From Petrosia ficiformis (Eukaryota; Porifera; Demospongiae; Haplosclerida; Petrosiidae): a stretch of 64,000 bases of DNA. The stretch is from positions 2,064,856 through 2,128,855 of the forward strand of contig OX345645.1 of assembly GCA_947044365.1 (NCBI GenBank), given 5' to 3'. Below the pieces are notes generated by a model. That model searched no databases. It had not been told where the DNA came from and was given only the letters and a program-made list of their open reading frames with translations. The number at the start of each line of letters is the position of its first letter. Within the stretch, counting starts at the first letter, position 1. Shown piece after piece: positions 11,144 to 23,308 of the stretch. The position numbers and the translations under genes were made by a program.

Positions 11144-14100
11144 ATGGAAGTACAAAGCTATGAAGAACGTCAAGAGGATGAACTAGAGTTCCTTCAATGT
11201 GTATTCATGAATGATTTTGAAGATCTCAGAAAGAAAGATTCATTCAAGGTACTATAATCGTAGCAAAGATACGTACCAATGTAAATGTGGTCAGTGGATT
11301 GTGTATCTTTTTCAGATTAAAAGACCACCAGAGATTATGATATTACTCACACCTCAAAAAAGTATTGGAGCAAGTTTACAAAATATACAACGAGTCCAGG
11401 TTTGATGATACAAAATTGAGAATATTATATCATTGATTAAAAGAGTGCACCTTAATCTATGATCATAACATAGTATTGTATAATGCTTTAGCCTCATTCC
11501 CAGACACTCATGCTCTAAAATTTACAGAGAATCCAGGTTTCATCGGTACAAAATCGGAAATATTATATTGTCATTCTAATAGTCTTGTGCAATAGAATGA
11601 GCAGTAGAATGATCAGTAGAACATATTACACAGCCTCATTCCCAGGCACTCTAAAATGTATAATGAATTCAGGTTTGATAATGTTGCTTGTACAAATATC
11701 ATAATCATCATTATAATACTTAATAAAACAAGTTCATAAAGCACGTTAATAACTATAATCACTGAAGATATGAACTTTTCTTTGTAACATCACTTTTGTT
11801 AGATTTGGTATTTTGATTCGAGAAACAATTCCATCTCTAAGTATCATTCTACTGTCATTTAACGATAATTTAAGCCTATAAACTTTATGAGATTAATAAC
11901 TGTACTACCTACAAAATACTGAATTAACGATCGTATCTGATAATTATACTAAAAATATACAAATGTAGAACTGGTCAGTTTTTATAAATTAATGTGTTAA
12001 TTTGACGCAGATAATTGCATGTACTTATTTAGGGAATTTTCATAAACCATTCCACCCACAAACAATAACATAATGAATTATATATACTTAATTGAGTTAA
12101 TGATTGATAAATCTATGCCACTACCCACCAAACTCACAGTCTGTGGAAATCACTAAATAAGAATGCAGTAATTGACTCCTTCCTGTTTATCTATAGAGTA
12201 GTTAAGATCATTTGGGAATAGGACTAATATCACATAATTATTTTTATTTATAATTTGTATACATGTATATTTGCTATTACAAACATTATAGTTCATGTAC
12301 TATCATTACTAAAAACTTTTGAAAAGTGCACGACATTATATTTCAGCAAAACTTTTCATGGAAAAGATAGAGATGAAATAAACAGTTTTGCCACTCGACA
12401 TTTCTCCACTTCAAAGACGGAATTGTTAGTAGTAGAAACACTTGAATTTGAAAACATCGAAACTTATCTCGCAGGGAATTCAGCACATTACTTCCAACTG
12501 AAATGTGTAGGTGGCTTTTCTTTCCAGGCCATCCCTACATAGAGAGTACTACCATACTCTCTGATAATATACATTAGATACAAGTACATGTATAACTGTA
12601 TTGATGTACATGTACACGTGTTTGCTTACAGGTATCTATCAAGCTACATGCTAAGTACACTACTGATTATCCCGACAGTCCTCCAGATTTACAGCTACTT
12701 GATGCACAGTGTTTATCAGAAGATCTTGTTAAAGATTTACTTAAAGAAATTAATGAACTAGCACAAGAAAGAGTTGGTGAGGTAAGCATTAGGGGATTTC
12801 ATAACTTTCATATGGGATTTTTACTGGACGGGGGAAAATTGAATACAGTCCTGTTAATTAGAGTAATTTTTTTATGGTAGAAGGGTTTTAAAATGGTTGA
12901 CGTTTTGAAATAATATGTAAATATGCATAATTATTGCAGTTAAATCTAATTTTATTGCACTTCAATTTAATATTCGTGTAGTCATGTACCTTAAGCCTAC
13001 TTTTAATTATTGTGTTTACTAATTTTAGCGACTAATGTAATAATCGCTAAAATTATTAGTACACACTAACAAATCATTTTAACATGCTTAATTTTATCAG
13101 GTGTGTTAAAAATTTGCTAAAATGCTAAATGTGAGCTTTTAAAAATCTCTAAATTTAGTGGACGAAATTAATAGCAGATTTAAGGTAGTATTTGTGATTT
13201 TTTCCCCAATTTCAGGTGATGATGTTGGAAATTGTGCAACATGTGCAAGCATTTCTACATAAACATGAACGTCCACCTGTCTCCTTATATGAGGAAATGG
13301 TATGTTATACATGTATGTAAGGGCTTGAGTGCAGTGATTTTTATAAGCCTATTTTTATTGGCCCAAAGAGCTTCTTATTTGGCACTGCACAGTACTCTCT
13401 TTGAGCCAGAGGGTCGCAACTAATTATGATTATATTATCTCACTAATAGCATTAATTCTTTGTTAATTGGCTCAAGATGTATTCCCAATAGCACACACAC
13501 TAATGATTGTTGAGCCAATTTGGTCTATGCTTCAAATCATACCAAAGACACTGGTTGAGTAGCATAGCTGATATTGTATTGAATGTACATAACATCATTT
13601 CTTACATCATCAGTACAATCACCTGTCTCTTTATACGATGAAATGGTATGTATTTGAATAGCTTGTCTTTGTTGAGTAGCGTAGCTGATATTGTATTGAG
13701 TGTACAGTATTATCATTACTTACATCATCAGTACAAACACCTGTCTCCTTATACGATGAAATGGTATGTATTTGAATAGCTTGTCTTTGTTAAGTAGCAT
13801 AGCTGATATTGTATTGAGTGTACAGCATTATCATTTCTTACATCATCAGTACAAACACCTGTCTCCTTATACGATGAAATGGTATGTATTTGAATAGCTT
13901 GTCTTTGTTGAGTAGCGTAGCTGATATTGTATTGAGTGTACAGTATTATCATTACTTACATCATCAGTACAAACACCTGTCTCTTTATACGATGAAATGG
14001 TATGTATTTGAATAGCTTGTCTTTGTTAAGTAGCATAGCTGATATTGTATTGAGTGTACAGCATTATCATTTCTTACATCATCAGTACAAACACCTGTCT

Positions 14101-17100
14101 CCTTATACGATGAAATGGTATGTATTTGAATAGCTTGTCTTTGTTAAGTAGCGTAGCTGATATTGTATTGAGTGTACAGCATTATCATTTCTTACATCAT
14201 CAGTACAAACACCTGTCTCTTTATACGATGAAATGGTATGTATTTGAATAGCTTGTCTTTGTTAAGTAGCGTAGCTGATATTGTATTGAGTGTACAGTAT
14301 TATCATTACTTACATCATCAGTACAAACACCTGTCTCCTTATACGATGAAATGGTATGTATTTGAATAGCTTGTCTTTGTTAAGTAGTGTAGCTGATATT
14401 GTATTGAGTGTACAGTATTATCATTCCTTACATCATCAGTACAAACACCTGTCTCCTTATACGATGAAATGGTATGTATTTGAATAGCTTGTCTTTGTTA
14501 AGTAGCGTAGCTGATATTGTATTGAGTGTACAGTATTATCATTCCTTACATCATCAGTACAAACGTTTTTGAATCTCCAGATTATTGAGAAAATACACAT
14601 TTTCATTGAAAAAAAATCAGATATCAGAAGGTGGATGTAACATCAGATTGGTATCATCTATTAGCAGATATCTAAATCCACATATCACTGTTTTTAAGTA
14701 TTTTAATTTTATTTTATCAAATTTACATCTGGTCAGTGTTGATGTATTTGTTGTAAAAGGTAAAGAGAAGATATAAAGAAGCAGAGGAGGAGAGAAGAAA
14801 AAAACAAAAAGAAATTGAAATTAGATTAGAGCAGGAGGTAAGAAAGAATGTAATTTGCAGTCTTCCGGATTTAAATAACAATTGGGTATTGAGTGGACAG
14901 TGTGTCCGGTCAAATATAATTTTGGTTGGACTACTTAAAGTTTGGTTGGTCAATACTCAATAGGTACATGTACCTCAAGCTCAATACATGTGGTACAATC
15001 ATGTATATGTACAGCACCTCAAATGCAATACATGTACATACAGTACTATCATGTACAGTATGTACATGTACCTAATATACCTCAAGCTCAATACATGTAC
15101 AGCACCTCAAATGCAATACATGTACATGCAGTACTATCATGTACAGTATGTACATGTACCTAATATGTACCTCAAGCTCAATACATGTGATACAATCGTG
15201 TATATATACAGCACCTCAAATGCAATACATGTACATGCAGTACTATCATGTACAGTATGTACATGTACCTAATATGTACCTCAAGCTCAATACACGTGGT
15301 ACAATCATGTATATGTACAGCACCTCAAATGCAATACATGTACATACAGTACTATCATGTACAGTATGTACATGTACCTAATATACCTCAAGCTCAATAC
15401 ATGTACAGCACCTCAAATGCAATACATGTACATGCAGTACTATCATGTACAGTATGTACATGTACCTAATATGTACCTCAAGCTCAATACATGTGATACA
15501 ATCGTGTATATATACAGCACCTCAAATGCAATACATGTACATGCAGTACTATCATGTACAGTATGTACATGTACCTAATATGTACCTCAAGCTCAATACA
15601 CGTGGTACAATCATGTATATGTACAGCACCTCAAATGCAATACATGTACATGCAGTACTATCATGTACAGTATGTACATGTACCTAATATGTACATCAAG
15701 CTCAATACATGCAGTACTATAAATATTACAGTCACTTGTAATGTAAATTTTTATCAGACCAAACAAAATTTTTGTCACATAAAATGGTCAATGGCTAACT
15801 GTTATTTGGTACTCTGAATTTGTATTTTTAATGAGTTTGCAAACATAATTAAATAAACGGATTTTTTTCCATAGCAAAGACAAATAGAGGAAGAGCTGAA
15901 ACGAAGAAATGATGAACTGTTACAAAGTGTTAATTCTTTAGAAGATTCTGAGGTGATAAGAATTTCATATTCATATTTCTTCCTCATTTGATAGACTACA
16001 CAAAAACATGTTTATCAACATTTTCTACTAGCGTGATCATGTTTGCAATAATGTGTACCATTTGAAGGAAGGAAGTTTGTTACTAAATCAACTCAACATA
16101 TACATGTAATTTGTAGTACCTAAGCAATATGCTCTCTCATTGGTGGTGTGTTATTGTTCAATGTATAATCTTCCTTTATTATTTTAGAATGACAGTAGTG
16201 GTTCTGAAGATGATAAAATATTCTCCAGTCATTTGATAGAGAAGCCCAGTGACATCACTACAGCTGGTAATATAATATCAAGTATTTCTAATGGTTCACA
16301 ATCTCCAAGAAAAACTATACGACATGGAGAACCAAAAGAACCTAGAAAAATTAATGTTTTAAGAGGAAAATGTTTGGGTAAGTGAGAATAGGTGATTACA
16401 CAATCATTATTTGAAATAGTTTCTGAACGATCAGGTGTTTTTATTAGTATAAATATTGTATTCTAAGTTCACTGATCGGGAATTTAGCGACTAGTCAGCC
16501 ACCCTGTTTCAGCGATAACACACTGGATGCTTCCTGGACTATTATTATTATAGGGACACACATGTACATACAGACACATGTGCTCACAATGTCTCATATT
16601 TGTAATCACACTGTTGTTGATGATCCATATGTTCGTTCCACAGGTAGTAGTACTATTGGAGGTTACTCAGTGTATTCTGGTATGGAGTGTGAAAGTGGAG
16701 ATTTGGTGACTGTGTACGAATGGATACTTCCTTGTAAATCAGCTGCTACTAGGACCAGAAGAATTAAGCAGGTTCTTAAATTTTATAAGTTTTTCAATAA
16801 GTTGTGTCTGTCTACCTGTCTCTCTCTGTCTCAATCTGTCTGTCTCTGTCTCAATCTCACTCTCTTATTGCAAGTTGTGTGCTTCATTAAGCTTTTAACA
16901 ATAATGATATATAATTCTGAATGTTTCAGCTGATGACCTTCGGGTCGAAACATTCTGTTAATCACAATGCATGATAACAAATGTATGATATTATTGAACT
17001 CTTTCCTTTCTTTGATAGGTGGCTAGCATTAGACAATGCATGATAACAAATGTATGATATTACTGAACTCTTTCCTTTCTTTGATAGGTGGCTAGCATTA

Positions 17101-20100
17101 GACAAGAGTTTGAAAATTTGTTAGAAAAGGAATTTCTTCATCATAATTTAGTAGAATATTTGTCTATGAGTCATCAAGTTATTGAAACTAGTATCAATGT
17201 TGAGGTACAACTGAATTATGTACATTAATTAACTAAAAACCCTTTAATGTGGCGTTGTGAAGGTCTTCATCTTCACATAATTTAGTAGAATATTTGTCTA
17301 TGAGTCATCGGGTTATTGAAAAGAGTATTAATATTATTTTCATCATACATGTATTATTACAACAAAACTAACACACATACATATATTAACATACACACAT
17401 GTACATAATTATATTAACATAACATAAATATATTAACATACATATATTAACATACATATATTAACATACATATATTAACATACATATATTAACATACATA
17501 ATTATATTAACATACATATATTAATATACATGTACATATATTAACATACATATATTAACATACATATATTAACATACATATATTAACATACATATATTAA
17601 CATACATATATTAACATACATATATTAACATACACACATGTACATAATTATATTAACATAACATAAATATATTAACATACATATATTAACATACATATAT
17701 TAACATACATATATTAACATACACACATGTACATAATTATATTAACATAACATAAATATATTAACATACATATATTAACATAAATATATTAACATACATA
17801 TATTAACATACATATATTAACATACATATATTAACAAGCTTATTAGATATCTTTGCTACTAAATTTATAATATCTACAGTACTTGTATAATTATAACAAT
17901 TATATGACCATGATTGCGAAAGGTTAATATTAATTTTGATCAAAACGCTTACCTTTTAAAAACTTGTATTAGGGTCCATTGTCAACCAAATTTTGGTATC
18001 CAGGAAGAGCAACTATTGCTGTGCCTAAATACCAATTTGACAATTGCTCCTTCTAGATACCTAATTTAATTGCCTTCCTACACAAAAGGACAAATAGCCA
18101 ATTATCAAAAGGTAAACGTTGATCGAAATTATTACCCCTCGTATCCATGGTTATATTCATGTATGCATCATACCTGAATGTTTGTACAAATTTGTTCATT
18201 TTTTATTATATTGTCAAGGTTGTTATTGAACACATCAATGGAGGGAATTTGAGTCAGATACTACGCAACCCAAATACAGGACCCATTGTGGGACAGGTAT
18301 GTCCTTGTCTATAAATAGATATGTCACAGTAATAATTCTCTTCTTCCCAGACCCTACAGCATTACTCAACACAATTATTAGAAGTCTTGAACTATTTACA
18401 TTCAAAAGGGATTGTACATAATGATATAAGAGTAAGTATCTTGTGATAGAGTAAATATCTTGTGATAGACTAAGTATCTTGTGATAGAGTAAATATCTTG
18501 TGATAGAGTAAGTATCTTGTGATACAGTAAGTATTTTGTGATAGAGTAAATATCTTGTGATTATCCATCCAGTTCGTTTTTGTGTATAGCAAATTTCAAT
18601 CCATCGCTTCATTATTGAGTTACAGTATAATGACTCTAATCATGTATTAAGTACTATTAACCTTATGACATTACTCTATACACTATAGTACATACGTTGT
18701 ATAATATCATCACATCCTAATTTTGAGGTCATCATGAATATGATCAGACTTTAATTGTCTGGTTGTCGTACATGTAACTCAGTTATCAGAACACCAGTGG
18801 TTAAATCAGTGGCCTTATTAAGTTGCATACCTTAATGACAGCCAGCTTTTCATTGTACATGTGATCTAGTGGTTAGAGCCAGTGGCCTTATTAAGTTGCA
18901 TCCCCCTTAATGACAGCCATCTTTTCGTTGTGTAGTGGTTAGAGCCAGTGGCCTTATTAAGTTGCTTCCCTTAATGACAGCCATCTTTTCATTGTATATA
19001 TGATCTAGTGGTTAGAGCCAGTGGCCTTATTAAGTTGCATCCCTTAACGACAGCCATCTTTTCGTTGTGTAGTGGTTAGAGCCAGTGGCCTTATTAAGCT
19101 GCTTCCCTTAATGACAGCCATCTTTTCATTGTATATATGATCTAGTGGTTAGAGCCAGTGGCCTTATTAAGATGCATCCCTTAATGACAGCCAGCTTTTC
19201 ATTGTATAGTGGTTAGAGCCAGTGGCCTTATTAAGTTGCTTCCCTTAATGACAGCCATCTTTTCATTGTATATATGATCTAGTGGTTAGAGCCAGTGGCC
19301 TTATTAAGTTGCATCCCTTAATGACAGCCAGCTTTTCATTGTATAGTGGTTAGAGCCAGTGGCCTTATTAAGTTGCTTCCCTTAATGACAGCCATCTTTT
19401 CATTGTATATATGATCTAGTGGTTAGAGCCAGTGGCCTTATTAAGTTGCATCCCCCTTAACGACAGCCATCTTTTCGTTGTGTAGTGGTTAGAGCCAGTG
19501 GCCTTATTAAGTTGCGTCCCTTAACGACAGCCATCTTTTCACTGTATATATAATTATACATTTAATGTGTGAACTGAACCACTTTTGTTCTTTTATGTAT
19601 TAGCCATCTCTGGTCTTTCTTGATCCTGAAAAAGGAATCAAGCTATGTGGATTCACAATCATTAAACGGTTTGTATTCACAACTTGTTGGATGTATGGAT
19701 GTGTAGATTGTATTGTTTTGGTTAACTATAACTAAAACCCCTTTTAGTAAGACATTACTATAGTTAACTACAACCTAATTACAAGCCTATTACAATAATA
19801 ACTAACAATTGTTTAATTTATGTCTTAGAGACCGAACTTCACTAGAGAGGATTGAGTTACTAGAGCTTAGAGAACTTCAGTCTCTAAGACATAAATTAAT
19901 CATAGGGCACTTTTAGTTAGTTAACTAAAACTATAACTCCTACTAAGTACAATGTTATTCTATAACTAAACCAAATGTTTGAGAAACCACACAAAATATA
20001 ACTACATTGTAAAACCAAAAGTGCTCACTGTTGTCATACTAAAACAACACGAAATTAGAATCATCTTATGACATGTTATTTATATGTTTTCTTTTTTTTA

Positions 20101-23100
20101 ATCTGTAGATTATCAGATCTTTCTAAATCTATGGTACGAAGTGTTGCGACAGAGGAAGTAACATGGCCTGTGGGATTGAAGGATACCAGAGGAGGGAAGA
20201 AATCAGACATTTTGAAACTAGTCAGTCTCATTCTTTGTTTCTCTGTCTCTCTCTCTTACACACACATATCTTCTAATTATTATATTCATCTTTCTATCTT
20301 CATAGGGGATGATCATTCTCTGTATGTCTTTAGGTCATCTTGATGTTTCATATCCACCTCTTATTCCAAGCCATATAACAGAGAATGCTAGAGACTTTCT
20401 TAACAAGTACATGATACCATACTCACTATCAACATAATATACATGCACTATACATTGTATAAGATGATACTGGAGCTCTCCAGGAGTTATACTAAAGATC
20501 ATTCACATCCTCAGAAAAGTCTCATAACTTTAATCAATGTTTTTCCTCATCTTGTGTATGCAAATTTCAATCCATTGCTATACATTAAACTATACACTGT
20601 ATTACATATAAAGTCATTAAAACCTACTTTTGAGGTCATCATGAATGTGAACAGATGGTTGATGTGTTGTGGGTGTGGTCAATATTTTAGGACTTGCGTA
20701 ATTAGTGGGGTCAACTGAGTCATTTGGTTAACTGATCCCAATAGGTGGATGGTCTACACATGTATAATGATAATTTAGCTGATCTGTTTTACACTAATAA
20801 TTATTGTTTTTATTCTAGATGTCTTGATGAGAATGAATACAGACGTTATCCTACTCATGAGCTATTGATTCATCCCTTTATCACTCCATCACCTTTAGAA
20901 ACCTTCTCTGCAATTCCTCCTCTCAGAAATGAGGGTAGAACCCAAGCTGTACACACACCTGGTATAACAAATGGTAAGCATTATACAATGTATGTAACTA
21001 CACAACTGTATGTATATGAATTTCATACATACATGTACATTTAACATACATATACGGTATATACTTACATACATATACATTCATACATGCATACATAGTA
21101 TATAAATATATACATACTTACATTCATACATACATACATACATACATACATACATACAATGTACATACATACATGTACATACATACAATGTACATACATT
21201 CATACATACTGTACGTGTCATTTTTCCAGTGGGTGATCCTCTACAGTTTCAGCGGAGTGACTCACTTGTAGGATCACCTGGATGTATACAGTTTCAAAGT
21301 ATGACTCATTCTCGTTTGGGGACTGACTTTGAAGAACTTGAAACCCTTGGAAGAGGAGGGTTTGGAGATGTGATTAAGGTGCATGTACATTATGTATATA
21401 GGATTAAGGTGCATGAATATATGGATTGGAATTAGTCTTTTTAATAAATAGAGAGATTTATGTACTAAGTTTCAAATGTGACCTATTTTGTCACAGGTAA
21501 GAAATCATCTTGATGGTCGTCTATACGCAATAAAAAAGATAAAATTGATTGGAGGTAGTAAAATGATGAATAAATTAACTAGAGAAGTTGAACTGCTCTC
21601 TCAAATGAATCATGAAAATATTGTAAGGTGAGTATATTATAAGAAATAATAATTTGATGAAACGCCTACTCTAAATACTTGATATTTGGATAGTTTATGT
21701 ATCCAGGTATCTAGATTAGGTATCTAGATTAGGTATCTAGATTAGGTATCTACTATCTAGATTAGGTATCTAGATTTGGTATCTAGATTAGGTATCTACT
21801 ATCTGGATTAGGTATCTAGATTAGGTATCTAGATTAGGTATCTACTAGGTATCTACTATCTAGATTAGGTATCTAGATTAGGTATCTAGTTTAGGTATCT
21901 AGATTAGGTATCTAGATTAGGTATCTAGATTAGGTATCTACTATCTAGATTAGGTATCTAGATTAGGTATCTACTATCTAGATTAGGTATCTAGATTAGG
22001 TATCTACTATCTGGATTAGGTATCTAGATTAGGTATCTAGATTAGGTATCTAGATTAGGTATCTAGATTAGGTATCTAGATTAGGTATCTAGATTAGGTA
22101 TCTAGTTTAGGTATCTAGATTGGGTATCTAGTTTATGTATCTGGATTAGGTATCTAGATTAGGTATCTACAATCCAGATTAGGTATCTACTATCTAGATT
22201 AGGTATCTAGTTTAGGTATCTAGATTAGGTATCTAGTTTATGTATCTAGTTTAGGTATCTAGATTAGGTATCTAGTTTAGGTATCTAGATTAGGTATCTA
22301 GATTAGGTATCTACTATCTAGATTAGGTATCTAGATTAGGTATCTACTATCTAGATTAGGTATCGAGAATGGAAAAACTAGTAGCTGTTATGTTGTTTGG
22401 ATTAAGTCATCAGCAAATTTTAGTGATTCCATAAAAAGCACTGCATCAATCAATCGTAGGGATACTTTTTTCTCTAAGCCTTCGAATGCAATAATTATTT
22501 CACAAATGACTGATTCCACATCCATGGTCATATACATGTATATACATGTACATACATACATGTATATTATTTCTGTTGTTCTTAGATATTATAATGCATG
22601 GATTGAAACATACTCAAATGATGATATACAGAAGCTAAGTGGATCGCTTGAATCTGATGAATACTCCGAATCTGATGATGAAGACTCATCACAGTCGGAG
22701 AGTTCTGACAGTGATGATGAAGATATAGAATTTGAAGATGCGACCATGTTTCAATCTGATTTAACTGTAGAGCAGTCAGAATCAATACCAAGTGGAAAAG
22801 GAGTAAAGAAAGAGAGAAGGAATTCAGACAGTGATGAAGAAGTGTTTGAATTTTCAGTTGATTTTAGCAGTGGGAATATAATGGACATTCCAATAGGTAT
22901 TACTGTAGGTACACAATTAGAAGCTAACGTCATGGATCTCAGCCCAAGAAGATTTAGAAGGTTAGTCATATGACTATGGACACTGGTCATGTGATTGGTT
23001 TTCATATTGTAATGTCTTATTTAGGTCTGAAACTGAATCATCTGAAGGAATAGTATTTCAGGAATCAAGCTCTACAGCTGCTGTTTTCCCTACAGTTATT

Positions 23101-23171
23101 GAGGTACATTGTACATGTATGTTAGTATGTTTTAAAAAAAATGTTATACATGCATACATGTACATCCTTCC

Positions 23172-23214
<43 letters not shown>

Positions 23215-23276
23215 TCTCTCCCCCTCTCTCTCCCTCTCTCCTTTTCTCCTTCCCTCTCTCTATTCTTACTCACTCA

Positions 23277-23308
<32 letters not shown>

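Noticed and set aside
12255..12542. 95-codon open frame
   Set aside because: No known domain, no fitting splice sites, and the RWD domain is complete without it.
13590..14572. Regular array resembling a CRISPR
   Set aside because: The 118-bp units are near-identical throughout with no unique spacers, and the genome is eukaryotic.
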